In this document: piece after piece, positions 1-11,050 of the stretch
How the letters are laid out: every line of letters begins with the position of its first letter
Numbering within the stretch: position 1 is the first letter of the stretch
From: Caecitellus pseudoparvulus
Taxonomy: Eukaryota; Bigyra: Bicosoecida
Length of the DNA stretch: 64,000 bases
Assembly: GCA_965644315.1 (NCBI GenBank)
Contig: CBFFRQ010000018.1
Location: forward strand, 1,116,001 to 1,180,000
Reading direction: 5' to 3'
Position numbers and translations under genes: made by a program
The notes under the pieces: generated by a model
Databases searched by the model: none
What the model was told of the DNA's origin: nothing
The model's input: only the letters and a program-made list of their open reading frames with translations

Positions 1-1086
1 CTGGACATCTCTGCCCGCGCCGCCGGCACACAGGCCATCACGCGCAAGTTCCCCATCGGGCCCGTGTCCATGGTGTCCCCCTTCAACTTCCCCCTGAACC
101 TGGCGGCACACAAGGTGGCGCCAGCCATCGCGGCGGGGTGCCCCTTCGTGCTCAAGCCCGCCAGCCGCACACCGCTGGGCGCCCTCATCATCGGCAAGGC
201 CCTCGTCAAGGCGGGGCTTCCGGAAGGCGCCTTCTCCATCGTGCCCTGCCCCCGCGAGGCCGCTGACGCGTTCACCACCGACGAGCGCTTCAAGCTGCTG
301 TCGTTCACGGGCTCCCCTGGCGTGGGGTGGGCCATGAAGGCGCGGGCAGGCAAGAAGCCCGTCGTGCTGGAGCTGGGGGGCAACGCCGCTGCCATCGTGG
401 ACAGCGCCGTGGACCTGCCCCACGTCGTGAAACGCCTGGCTCTGGGCGCCTTCTACCAGTCGGGGCAGTCCTGCATCGGCGTGCAGCGCATCTTGATCCG
501 CTCCACGGTGTACGAGGAGGTGAAGGCTGCCCTGGTGCGGGAGGTGGGCAGCCTGAAGGTGGGGGACCCCCTGGAGGAAGACACGTTCGTGGGCCCCCTC
601 ATCACCGCCAAGGATGCTGATCGCATGGAGGAGTGGACGGAGGAGGCCCTGGCCGCCGGCGCCAAGGTCGTCGTGGGGCACCGCAAGGAGGGCTCCTTCT
701 ACTGGCCCACGCTGCTGGAGGGCGTGCCGCCGCACTGCAAGGTGTACCGGGAGGAGGCCTTTGGCCCCGTGGCGGTGCTGGAGCCGTACCAGACGTTTGA
801 GCAGGCCGTGCAGCGCGTGAACGACAGCAAGTTCGGCCTGCAGGCGGGCGTCTTCACGGAGGACCTGCGGCGCGCGTTTTACGCGTACGAGCACATCGAC
901 GCGGGTGGCGTGGTGGTGGGGGACGTGCCATCGTTCCGCGTGGACTCCCAGCCGTACGGCGGCGTGAAGGACAGCGGCCTGGGCCGGGAGGGCATCCGCT
1001 ATGCCATCGAGGACATGACTGAAACCCGCATCATGACCCTGCGCAATGTGGGCGCCTTGCGGGGGGAGGCTGCTGCTGCGCAGTGA
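1..1086 (+). CDS. Aldehyde dehydrogenase family protein, 3' part (5' end outside window)
   Basis: The frame is open from base 1, so the gene starts upstream and only the last 361 residues are seen. It is an NAD(P)-dependent aldehyde dehydrogenase, oxidising an aldehyde to its acid. The Rossmann region around PFNFPLNLAAHK is followed by the general-base Glu in LELGGN (residue 124 of this fragment). The nucleophilic Cys is in GQSCIGVQR (residue 158), and EEAFGPVAVL with a C-terminal GGVKDSGLGREG cofactor/oligomerisation segment completes the fold. Both catalytic residues are present, so the enzyme should be active. The substrate subclass cannot be assigned without the N-terminus. No intron is needed in this part. 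An in-frame ATG at 70 is internal, not the start: the preceding codons already read as ALDH. RRP12 begins 110 bp downstream on the same strand. Confidence 0.93.
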   Translation: MDISARAAGTQAITRKFPIGPVSMVSPFNFPLNLAAHKVAPAIAAGCPFVLKPASRTPLGALIIGKALVKAGLPEGAFSIVPCPREAADAFTTDERFKLLSFTGSPGVGWAMKARAGKKPVVLELGGNAAAIVDSAVDLPHVVKRLALGAFYQSGQSCIGVQRILIRSTVYEEVKAALVREVGSLKVGDPLEEDTFVGPLITAKDADRMEEWTEEALAAGAKVVVGHRKEGSFYWPTLLEGVPPHCKVYREEAFGPVAVLEPYQTFEQAVQRVNDSKFGLQAGVFTEDLRRAFYAYEHIDAGGVVVGDVPSFRVDSQPYGGVKDSGLGREGIRYAIEDMTETRIMTLRNVGALRGEAAAAQ

Positions 1087-1196
1087 CGCGCAGCCGTGCC
1101 ACAATTCAAAACCCGCCCCCTTGCACACACACAACGCAGTGCGGCGCTACGTGCAGCAGGCTCGCCTAACAGCGTCTTGGGCAGAGGTTTGCCGGC

Positions 1197-4100
1197 ATGG
1201 AGGGGGCCTTCGGCCCCTCAGGGCCCGAAGCCCTGCACACCAAGCTCGACGAGCTGCGAGCGGCGGCACAGGGGGGCGACGCCCAGCTGGCGCAAGTTGT
1301 CAGCGTCCTGGACGCGCTGTGTTTGGCCCTCGACATGCAGCCGCCCATTCCCCCAGCGGCGTACTTGGCCGGCTTGCTAGCGCTCGTGGAGCGCTCGGGG
1401 GCTGGCAGTGCCCAGGAGGTGCGTCATCGAACACAGAGCCGGCACCCTGTTCCCTGCCGCGCCTGCCTCTGAGCTGTGCAGGAGCAGGCACGACGACCCC
1501 TGAGCCCCGCAGGTCTTTTATCTACTCTCGGTGATTGTGCCGTTTGTCCCCGTCTCTGTGCTGCGCTCCCACGCGGACAGCACGACGAAGCTCTTCACGG
1601 CAGCGCTGCAGGTGCGGAAATTGCTCCCCCCACACACCGCACGCAAACAGCCCCCGCCGCACTTGGCCCCGGCTTTCACAGGCACCTGGCGTGACGGGTG
1701 ACCCCATCATGTTGCGCAGTGTCATCGTGTCCCTCTCTGCCTGTCTAGCTGCGCTCGATGTGGACGAGGGCAGCTGGGGCAGCGGTGGGCGCCTGGGCCT
1801 CTTCGGCGCCCTGCTGAACCTGTGCGTGGACCCCCGGGACCGCGTGCGGCGCGCGGCGCAGAGCGGCGCACACCGCATCCTGTGCCGCCACGCCCTCGCC
1901 GCCAAGCGCTCCGAGACCCTGCTCACCAAGGCCTCCGTGCAGTTCTTCTCGGGCATCCTGCGCGCGACGACGCTGAAGGACTCCGTGCGCTCCGTGCACA
2001 CCATGTCCTTCCTGCGCTCCGCCCTGCCCCTGCTGCCAGCCGCCTCCATCGGCGCCGTCCTGGAGGCCGTCCTGCAGCTCCTCGTCCTGGGCAGCAGCAA
2101 GCTCAACCTGCTGGCTCTGCGCACCGTCATGAACGTGGTGGAGGCGCCCGCGGCACAGCTGTCCCTGGGGCTGCTGGCCCAGCTCGCCTCCGTCCTCGTC
2201 AGCATCGCTCCCAACAAGGACGACCCTGGGCCCGCGGCGGCATACCAGTACCTGCTGTCCGCTGTCATCGTTCGCCTGGCGGCGTCAGAGACGGCGGCGG
2301 GGGGGGGGGACGCCACAGCCGTCACCGCCGCCGCCGCAGGCACCTCTGTGCTGGGGTACATGGGGGGCGAGGGGGGTCCCCAGGGTGACTTGCGGGGCTT
2401 TGACCGGGAGGAGCAGGGCGGCGGCGGCGTGGAGGGCGCGGCGCCGGGCGCATCCACCAAGGGCGCCTTCTCAGGCCTGGGCGGCGCCGTCGTGCGGCTG
2501 GCTCCAGATGGGCTGCCCGAGACGCTGCTGGGGCGGGACGCGCCGCAGTGCCCCCGCACGGCGGCAGCCTTGACGGCCGCCCTGCCCGTCATGTTCGCTG
2601 CCTTTCTCTCCGAACGGGCGGCGGTGCACGTGGCTGCCGCCAACGCCCTCACCAGCCTCCTCCTCGCCACCGTCACTGCGCCCATGGTGGCGTCCACCCT
2701 GGCCGCCATCCGCGCCGCAGCCAAGGCCAACGGCACTGCCTTGGTCCTGGACGGCGCCCTGGCCGCCCTGACTGGCTACCCGCCCGTGGGCACGGCCCTG
2801 CCCCCCGCCGCCCAGGACACACCCGTGGGCACGCTGGTGCTGTGCTTGGAGGGCCTGTTGTCCGTGAAGCACCAGCCAGCGTGGCCCATCGCCCTGCCCA
2901 TGCTGGCGGTGGCCTTCAGGCACCTGGGCCTGGCCGCCGTGCCCCTCCTCGGTCGCCTCCTCCTCGCCCTCGTGGAGCTGCGGGCCTCCCTCATCGCCGC
3001 CACGGCGCCGGCAGCCGACCCGGGCTCCGTGCGGGGCGCCTCCGCCGCGGCAGCTGCCGCAGACGACGAGGCAGAGGACACGCAGCTGAACCGACGGGAG
3101 CGCTCTGCGGGGCGCAAGGGGCGCGGCGAAGCGGACCCCACCCTGGACGCCGCCGTGGGCGGCATGTCGGGGCTGCTGCAGCGCATGCTGTGGCGCATCC
3201 TCGGCTCGGCGCTCCGGGCCGTGGGCGTCTCGGCGTTCCTGTCCATGGTGCCCCTCGCGCCGGGCGTGCCGCCGTCCCCCGCAGAGACGGCCGCTGCCGA
3301 GGCAGAAGGCAACGCCACTGGCGCCCCCAGCACAGGGGCGGTGTCTCCCGGTGTCGCGGATGAGCGGGTGTGGGTGCTGCGCCTGCTGAAGCAGCACGCC
3401 AAGTACACCGCCACGGAGCTGGGCACCTTCACCGGCGTGCTGCTGCCGGCGGCACAGCAGTGCGAGGTGGTGGCTGCCGCCGCGGAGGGCGCGACGCTGC
3501 CCGGCAACGCCCGTGCCATGCGTGCTCGCGCCAGCTCCATCTGGGCGCTCTTCCCCATCCTGTGCCAGTGCCCCTCGGACGTCCCAGAGGCCTTCGGCCC
3601 GCGCCTGGGCAAGCTCGTCCTGGCGGTCCTGGGCAAGGCGGACCCCCGCTACCCCGACCTGCCAGGCCACGTGTGTGTGGCGCTGGAGACGCTGGTGACA
3701 CGCCTGCGCCTCGCAGCGGGCCTGCCGCCCCCCGTGCGCCCCGCCTACATGGGCCTCATGGGTGCCGGCGCCTCTGGAGACGACACCTCGTCTGTCGGCG
3801 GTTTCTCCGTCACCTCCCGGTGGGCGGGGTCCACCGCCGGCGGCAGTGTGGCAGGCAGTGTCTTCCGCGGCGGCGGCGCCAGCGTGTTTGGCGGGGAGGA
3901 CGAGGAGGCGGCCGAGGCGCGGGCGTCCCGGGCCCGGCGCGCTGCCAAGGCCTCCGAGGGCGGCGTGGGGGACATGTCAGCCGGCGCGCCGGCGGAGGCA
4001 CGCCACCCCGTGCTGGTGGCATCCATGGGCGTAGGTGGCGCCTCCCCCAAGCTGACTCGGGAGGAGGCGCTGGCAGCCCTGGACGCCGTCACTGCCGTCG

Positions 4101-6472
4101 CGCACCGGTACTTGCCCGTGCTGTTCAACGTGTACGAGCGCGTGGCGGGCACTGTCGGGGCGCGCACCTCCACCCGTGCCACACGCGTTCTGCACGCCAT
4201 CGCCGCCTTCGTGGCTGTGGCCCCTGAGGACCTCGTGGCCACCTTCACGGGGCGCCTGGTGGGGCGCACGGCAGATGCCCTGCAGACGGTGGCCTCTGCC
4301 GTGGGCGGGGCGGTGGAGTCTGCCACAGCAGGCGGCCGCCTGGTGCTGAAGCCCGGGCAGAGCCTGCGCCTCAACAAGCGCAAGCTGGCCATCCTGGCAG
4401 GGGAGAGCCCCGCCGTCTCCAACGCCCTCACGCGCATGACGGCGCTGCTGTCCCTGGCCCTGACCCTGGTGCCCCGCTTGTCCCCAGCCCAGGCCGGCGA
4501 GCTGTTCAAGGTCATCCACCCGGCGCTGTCGGAGGCTGCCCTGCCCACCCAGCAGAAGCGGGCGTACCAGGTGCTCCTGGCCCTGCTCACGACCCAGCCA
4601 GCCTTCATGGAGACTGAGGCGACGAAGGCTGACATCGTGCAGCTGCTTCGGGCGTCCCTCTTCGAGGTGTCCCCGTCGGCACGCAAGGCACGCCTGCGGT
4701 GCCTGGAGGCTGTCGTGGCGGCCCTGGACCCCCTCAGCCCCGCAGACCGAGCCATCATGGCCGGGCTCATGGGTGACGTCATGTTGTGCACGAAGGACCC
4801 CAACGGCAGTGCGCGCACTGCCGCTGTGAACCTCCTGCTCACCATTGTGTACGCGCTGTCACAGGTCGCTGCGACGGCTGCCCCCCTTGGCCTCGAGGTG
4901 GGCGGCGGCGTGGGCGCCGTGGAGGGCGAGGGCGAGGACGACCGCCCGACCACTGAGCTGAGTGGGCAGCGCCTGGTGGCAGACGCCCTGCCCCTCATCA
5001 TGACGGGGCTGACCAGTGACTTCTCACCAACGGTGGCGGCGGCGGTGCAGTGCCTCAGCCGTGTCGTGTATGAATTCGCAGAGGTGCCAGAGGTGGCGGA
5101 AGCACTGCCCAGCCTCCTGAACTCTGCCCTGGCCCTGGTTCCCCGTGCAACCACCGAGGTCATGAAGGCCGTCGTGACCTTTGCACGCGCCGTGGTGGTG
5201 GCCTTCCCACCTGCGGCAGTGCAGGGCATGGTGCGGGGCATGCTGGCGACGCTGATGAAGGTGCCCAGCGAGAAAGCCCGCGCCAAGTCCCGCGCCGGCG
5301 TGAAGCTCCTGCTGCTGAAGCTGCACCGCAAGTTCGGGGAGGCGTTCCTGGAGCCCCTGGTGCCCACGGAGGACCAGGCGCTCCTGCGGTACATCGCCAA
5401 GCAAGCCGCACGCAAGGTGAAGAAGCGGCACTCGGCGCGGGCCACCGCCGCCGCCGCCATGGCTGCCGTCACAGCGCCCGGCGCGGAGGAGGAGGGGGAG
5501 GGCGACGTGGAGCTGGGCGGCGACGCCGACGGCGCCAGCGTCGTGTCCTCTGCCACAGGCGGCACGCGGGCGCCGGTCTCCTTCGAGGCGCTGCTGGATG
5601 AGGAGGACGCAGGCCTCGCTGACGCCATGACCTCGGCTTCGGGCGGCACGTCCTTCACCGGGGTCACTGCGAACGTGCCGGAAGACGAGGCGCTGTTCCG
5701 CGTCATGAAGGCGAGCCAGGGCGGCGGGCGCAAGGCCCGGCGAGGCGCGGCCTCAGGGGGCAGCAGCTGGATCCAGGAGACCGGCGACGAGCCACTGGAC
5801 CTGCTGAGCCCCACAGCTGTGCGGCATGTCGTGGGCACCGACCCCGCCAAACTGGCCCAGTGGAAGCGCACAGCGTCCGCCTCCTCTGCAGCCTCCTCTG
5901 CGACGGCTGCAGAAGATGGCTCCCTGGCGATGGGGGACGGCATCAGCTTGGACGCCGACGGCCGCGTGCGCATCGAGTTCGGTGCCGGGGACGGCTCTGA
6001 CTCCGACTCCGACTCCGACTCCGAGGATGCCTCGGGGAGGCCTTCCCACCACCGGGAACGCAAGCCTGGCAAGAAAGTGGCAGGGGGGGCCATGGGCGCG
6101 GCAGCGGCCGCCGCGAGTGCACATGCCAACTCCCAGGGCTGGGACCTCAAGCGCCCTGGGCAGCGAGGAAACCGCTCGGCAGCAGCCGCCGCCGCAGGGG
6201 AAGCTGGCCGGTACACCGGAGCTGCCTTCCGGTCCAAGAAAGCCAAGGGCGACGTGCAGCGGAAGGGCTCCAAGTTTGAACCCTTTGCGTACGTGGCATT
6301 GGACCCCCGGGCCATGTCGGGGCGCGGAGGCGCGAAAAGTGTCGCTCGTTTCCACAACGTTACTGCCAGCACCATGAAGCGAGGCTCTGGCAAGCGTGGG
6401 CGCTCCGTTGCGAAAATTGCCGCCGCAGCCCTCACGAAGGAGGAGCGTTCCAAGCGCAAGAGGTCGCGTTAG
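1197..6472 (+). CDS. RRP12: RRP12-like ribosome biogenesis HEAT-repeat protein
   Basis: Three exons join in frame: 1197-1418, 1513-1611 and 1682-6472 (1,703 aa). The introns are 94 and 70 nt with GTGCG donors and CAG acceptors. Splicing adds the conserved N-terminal stretch with VIVPFVPVSVLR, typical of the Rrp12/NUC173 family. The long middle is alpha-helical HEAT-like repeat. The end carries the family C-terminus (KGDVQRKGSKFEPFAYVALD, matching the KGKxDPYAYIPL motif of Rrp12) and a Lys/Arg-rich nuclear tail. Rrp12 is known to act in nuclear export and maturation of pre-40S and pre-60S particles. The protein is longer than yeast or human RRP12 (about 1,230-1,300 aa), mainly through Ala/Gly-rich and acidic insertions, including a Ser-Asp run from four GACTCC hexamers at 5999-6022. 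The start is the first ATG of exon 1; a further upstream exon is not excluded. Confidence 0.85.
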
Positions 6473-6853
6473 GGGGCGCTTGGACCCCGTGGCGCCTTGC
6501 CCGAAGCTGGAGCAGGCCTGTTCTGGCGGCGGAGCGGAGGCAGCTCTCCTCCCGACAGCGCCTTGCCAGCTTGACGTGCCGGGCGTGGCGTGATCACCTG
6601 CTCCACGCAGCACTGCAAGTGCCCGCCCTCTCCAAAACAAAACCCTGCACTAGACAATACAGTACGGGCTTCTGCTTGCCTCCTGCACTAACACAAGCAA
6701 GTTCTCTGGCCCACGTTGCTTCGCGGCGCAGCAGGAGCAGCCCAGCTCGCACAGGACAGCGCCATCCTGCACCCGGCCACGTGCTAGAGCGCGTGGCGCA
6801 GCAGTGCACGAGTGCGAGGCAGGCTGCTGCTCCGTGCACGTGCCTCTGTTGCT
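6473..6853. other. Intergenic interval between RRP12 and the homeobox gene
   Basis: There are 381 bp between two tandem genes. I see no ORF resembling a protein, no tRNA-like cloverleaf and no repeat. It must hold the RRP12 3' UTR and the promoter and 5' UTR of the homeobox gene. Confidence 0.5.
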
Positions 6854-8278
6854 ATGGAAGGCCCTGTTGGAGGCTCACGCCGCCCCAGGCAGCAGGAGTC
6901 TGCGGGGGACTGCAGCCTGGCGCAAAGCCGCCCAAAGCGCCGGCGCTTCTGCGCTCCTCCGAGCGCCAAGCGCTGCTCGCTGCCAACAGAGGCAATAGAG
7001 GGCATGCGATCGTGGATGTTCCACAAGGACCACGTGGATTTCCCGTACCCCACCCCAGAGGTGCGTGCACGACGGAAACACGAGGGGGGTGCCTCACGCG
7101 ATGTGCAGGAAACGCCCCCCGCACGCATCGTGCTCGGCACGGGCTGCGACAGCACCCAGGCGCGTGGCCTTGGCAGCAACAGTCTGCATGCTGCCGCTAC
7201 TTGTGCTGCCAGCGTCTTTGCTTTGCTGGGCGCCCAAGCCCCAGTGCGCCGTATGCGCATTGCTGCGCTCGGCACCTTCAGAACGAAGCGCGACGCCCTC
7301 CCGCCGCTGCAGGAAAAGGAAGCCTTTGCCAAGCAGTTCAGCATCTCGACCAAGCAAGTCAACAACTGGTTCACGAATGCGCGCAAGCGCCTGTGGAGCA
7401 AGACGCACGTGCAAGCCGCCAGCACAGCGGAAGCTGCAACGCCCTCCTTCGCTGCTGCCCGTGCTCAGCGCAAGTACGCTGAGATTGAGGAGCTGTCCAA
7501 CGGCCGCATTTCGGCCCTCGAAGCCAAGGTGGGCCTCACGGGCGGAGAGCTGGACACGCCGCCCGCTTCGGGCGGCGTGTCTGCCCCAGCAGTTGCCGCT
7601 GCACAGCTTGCGGAGTGTGCCAAGGAGCTGGCGGAAGCGGCTGGCGTCCTGCACCAGGCTGCAGAGTCCGCGCAGTCGCGGGCCCAGGAGCAAGTCGCCA
7701 CGCATGATCGGACCTTGGGTGGGCTGCTGCCGGCCGAGTGTGTGGATGTGCGCGAGGTGGAGGCGAGCGGCCAGCGCGTGCTGGCTCACCTGACCAGTCG
7801 CAAACCCATGCAGTCTGCCGTGCCGCCTGCACCACTGCTGCCCGCGGGCGCCATGGTCGCAGCCATGCACCTGCGGGCGTGCACCCTTGCCTCCAAGAAG
7901 AACCTGCAGCAGTTCACCAGCAGTGTGCGGCACTGCTACGCCATGCTCAGCGCGCTGAGTGCGTTGCAAGATGGCGTGTCTGCTGCGCTGGCAGGCCGCC
8001 CAGCCCCTGGCCTGTTGGCGATGACGAGGACGCTGCAGGAGCAGGAGCGCTCGCTGGCGCAGGGCTGGAAGGCCCGCCAAGTCATGCGCACGGTGTCAGG
8101 CAGCACGGCTGCGTCTGCAGCCAGCGCAGTGGAGCTGGAGGAGCAGCCTGCCACCGCGAGCCCAGTGGCTGTGTCTGCTCCTGGCACCGTCTCTCTCATG
8201 TGGGGCTTCGACGGCGACTCCTGCGACTTCGACGACGATCTAGACTTTACCACCGGCATGCTGCTGAACTTGGACTAG
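6854..8278 (+). CDS. TALE-class homeodomain transcription factor
   Basis: Two exons, 6854-7060 and 7313-8278, give 390 aa. The homeodomain spans about residues 42-98. Helix 1 is around LPTEAIEGMRSWMF, followed by a TALE-type loop with PYP, and helix 3 has the diagnostic WFTNARKR (residues 88-95), where Asn91 is the DNA-contacting Asn. The 252-nt intron separates helix 1/loop from helix 2 exactly at PTPE|EKEAF. It is a multiple of three and has no stop, so unspliced mRNA would also be translatable but with 84 residues inserted into the homeodomain. The ATG at 6854 has G at -3 and +4. Basic RPKRRRF upstream of the domain may be a nuclear signal. The C-terminal 290 residues are helical, Ala-rich and end in an acidic patch (DGDSCDFDDDLDF), a possible activation domain. 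TALE factors regulate development or sexual cycles in protists; the role here is unknown. Confidence 0.82.
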   Translation: MEGPVGGSRRPRQQESAGDCSLAQSRPKRRRFCAPPSAKRCSLPTEAIEGMRSWMFHKDHVDFPYPTPEVRARRKHEGGASRDVQETPPARIVLGTGCDSTQARGLGSNSLHAAATCAASVFALLGAQAPVRRMRIAALGTFRTKRDALPPLQEKEAFAKQFSISTKQVNNWFTNARKRLWSKTHVQAASTAEAATPSFAAARAQRKYAEIEELSNGRISALEAKVGLTGGELDTPPASGGVSAPAVAAAQLAECAKELAEAAGVLHQAAESAQSRAQEQVATHDRTLGGLLPAECVDVREVEASGQRVLAHLTSRKPMQSAVPPAPLLPAGAMVAAMHLRACTLASKKNLQQFTSSVRHCYAMLSALSALQDGVSAALAGRPAPGLLAMTRTLQEQERSLAQGWKARQVMRTVSGSTAASAASAVELEEQPATASPVAVSAPGTVSLMWGFDGDSCDFDDDLDFTTGMLLNLD

Positions 8279-8358
8279 GCTGGCGCTGCTCCGCAATTCG
8301 GTGCACCGTCCCACCCGCACACCCCCTCCCGGTGTCAGGAAGGGGGGTCCATGACAAT

Positions 8359-8460
8359 ACACATGTGCGCGCGCTCAGCACTCCCTCGCCTGGCACACAC
8401 ATGTGCGCGCGCTCAGCACTCCCTCGCCTGGCACACACATGTGCGCGCGCTCAGCACTTC
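8359..8460. repeat. 38-bp tandem repeat (about 2.7 copies) in the 8279-8616 intergenic region
   Basis: A 38-bp unit starts at 8359, 8397 and 8435; the third copy is cut short by a substitution and divergence near 8459. Each copy begins with ACACATGTGCGCGCGC, a perfect alternating purine-pyrimidine tract containing the palindrome ACATGT. The remainder is a C-rich CTCAGCACTCCCTCGCCTGG. The repeat is the only structured element I see in the 338 bp between the homeobox gene stop and the next ATG at 8617. It may lie in the 3' UTR of one gene or the promoter of the next. Confidence 0.9.
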
Positions 8461-8616
8461 CTCTCAGTCGCTCACACCCGCACACGTCCTCCTCCCCGCG
8501 ACTTGTCCATGGTCCGCCGACAGAGCAGTCAGGGCAAGCCGCTGGAGGAGGAGGGGCTGTGAGCGGCTGGGGTGGGCTGCCACGCTCGGCCGCTGAGCCC
8601 AGCCACAGAGCGGGCC

Positions 8617-10930
8617 ATGGCAAGCCCGCACAGCCCTGCAGGCCTGAACCAGTTCGCCACACTGCAGTACGACGATGCGACCATTCCTGCCGTGCCCCTC
8701 CCAGCAACCGTCATGGTGCGTGCTTGGCCCGGCGAGAACGAAGAGGCCAGTCGCGGGGCGCACTGCCGCTTCCTCGATCCCTGGTCGCAGGCTGTGGATG
8801 TGGAGGCCACAGGGGACCGGCTGGGTGTAGACAAGCTTGTTGCCATTGGCGCAGTGCTGCTGCGGATCGAGTCCCCGTTTGAAGCCGTGGAGGTGGAACG
8901 CCGGGTGTGGCGTTTCAAGGTGGACTACCCCGCCGACTTCGAGCCTGACTGCGTCAAGAACTTCTGGAGCCACCATGCTGACATCTTGCGCGACGTGAGT
9001 TCCAGCGATGATTCAGGCACATCTCTCCTGTGGCTGCGGTGTATGGGGCCCGCGCTGCACGTGCCTGTGCTGTGTCCCACCACTTGCCAAGGCGGCGTGC
9101 ACAACCAATTTCCGCGCACCACAGCTGCAAACTGGAGCCCAAGAGCCCCTGACCGCCATCACCGCCTTCCACGAGTGGTTCTCGGGAGTGTGCAGCCACC
9201 CTGTGTATGGGAACTTCTTCCTGGCCACCGACAACCCAGCCTTCGACGTCGCATTTATCAACCTGTATGTGTGCACTTTGCTGCACAAACCACCCCTGTC
9301 CAACCGCGGGGCGCACCCGCCGCCGGGCTGCGAACAGCTGCCCGAGCGGGCATTCCTGCAACCCATAGATGTTCGCTCCATGGTGTCCGGCCTCCCAACC
9401 TCCATGCTGACCGCGGGCAGGGCACGCCGCCATGACTTCGTCCCGGCACCGTGGGGCAGTGCCAAGGCACTCATCCGCAACGTGCTGTCTGCCAGCTGCC
9501 CAGGCCGCAAGACGCACATGCCGGATGAGGACGCCTTCATCATCGCCTGGCACTTCGCCATGGCGCTGTCGTACGTGGGAGAGCAGGCGCAGGCCCTGCA
9601 GCAGCACCTGACGGGCGCTGCTGCCATGGGCATCACAGGCAACGACATCGCCGTGCCTGGCTCCTTCCTCCACGCAGCACTGGGGCTGGGCCACCACCCC
9701 TCCCGGGCGGGCACTTCGCAGTCTTCCTCCCAGGTCCCAATGCGTGGGCGCTCCCGCTCCGCCAGCATGCCAGCCAGCATGCCAACCAGCATGCCAGCCA
9801 GCATGGCCACGACCGTCACCTTCTCGCCCCAGGCTTCCCCCCAGCTCGCAGGGGACTTCGGGATCACCCCCCCTGCACTGGCCCTGCCAGAGCACCAGGA
9901 GCAGAGGCCTCGCACGTACGTGGAGGACGCCATTTTCCAGATGCAGGTGCGGCCGCTGCCGCTCACCACCCCTGCCCAGGCATCTGAAGCTCACAAGTGG
10001 GTGGACGTCGTCGCGGAAATCGCAAGAGTGTGCCAGGCCGACGGCAGCGATGGGCCCCCACCCATCTCCCGCCGCGCTAAGCGCCGCTTGGACATGTATG
10101 TCGTGCACGCCAATGCCTGTGCGGTGTTTGAGGTCAAGGAAGGGCACTACCTTGTGGAGGAGACGGGTTGCTGGCTGCCCTGCCATGCCCTGGACAAGCT
10201 GGCCTTCTCCCTGCTGGCCTTGAACCTGGCCCGGTGGCGCAAGGGCGTGTTTGACATGGAGTCCCCCACCCACGGCTTCGTGGCCGACCACCGGGGCGCC
10301 CCCATTCCCTGCCACATGCTGGACTCCCTCCTGCGGGCTGTGATCGAAGCCAAGATCCCCCGCAGCTCTGTGAAGACGCTGCCGTACAAGGCCCCCGTGC
10401 CAGGCCGCGCGCTGCCCAGTCCTTGGAGCCCTCAAATGGCCGCGTACGAGCAGGCCCTAGAGCGAGCAAGGGCAGGGCCTGCGACACCACCGGCTGCAAC
10501 CCTCACCACTGCCACTCGGCTCAGCCCGTACAAGGGCTCGCCCCTGGCGGAAGGGCACTCGAGCCCTGCGCAGCCTGGCCTGTTCCCGCACCACCCGGAC
10601 TTGCCAGGCCATGCAGGGTCCCCGTCCCACAACATGCTGGGCATGATGATGCGATACGGGATCATGCCACAGAAGGCAGCAGCGCACACTCGGCCCAAGA
10701 CGGCGACAGCCAAAGTTGCAGCCGCCACACCCAGCCCTGCCACCGAGGTAGACCCCTCCGAGCCGAAGAAGAAGCCGTCATCGTCGGCTCGCAGACACCT
10801 GCGCCGTAAACGCGCACAGCAGCGCATGAAGGAAGCTGAAGCAGGGAGAGGGGGGCGTCCAGGTGCTGGGCGACCGTCCCCTGCCCGCCCCCCGGCCGTT
10901 TCCGCGGCACCCCCCCCTTCGAACCCTTGA
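8617..10930 (+). CDS. Unrecognised protein with globular N-terminal half and basic C-terminal tail
   Basis: I do not recognise the family. Exon 1 is 8617-8994. A 130-nt GTGAGT...CAG intron leads to exon 2 at 9125, phase 0, giving about 727 aa if the rest is uninterrupted. A further 69-nt in-frame intron (9269-9337, GT...CAG) is possible but unproven. Residues 1-240 look globular. The middle has SMPA repeats from four 12-nt copies (9761-9808). A second globular block near residues 430-570 is rich in aromatic and Cys residues, with repeated Leu/Trp motifs such as LNLARWRKGVF. The last 150 residues are Pro/Ala-rich and then strongly basic (RRHLRRKRAQQRMKEAEAG). No signal peptide or membrane segment is visible. 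The basic tail suggests a nucleic-acid or nuclear association, but this is inference only. Confidence 0.6.
9761..9808 (+). repeat. 12-bp tandem repeat inside the unrecognised gene
   Basis: Four near-perfect copies of GCCAGCATGCCA encode alternating SMPA/SMPT. The period is a multiple of three, so copy-number changes would stay in frame. Confidence 0.85.
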
Positions 10931-11050
10931 GCACTGCTGCTTGACAATTCACGCTTGGCATAAACCTTGCGGGGTAGACCCTTGCACCTCCTGTCGTTGA
11001 GCACCACCCGCCGCTGGTCTCAACCAGGGGACACACGACCTTGACTCGAC

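Noticed and set aside
63-72. ATG at 70 as the true start of the aldehyde dehydrogenase
   Set aside because: Codons 1-23 before it already encode conserved ALDH sequence, so the gene continues upstream of the window.
6812-6853. Upstream extension of the homeobox protein from a GTG at 6812
   Set aside because: Nuclear genes use ATG; the ATG at 6854 has a good context and leaves the domain intact.
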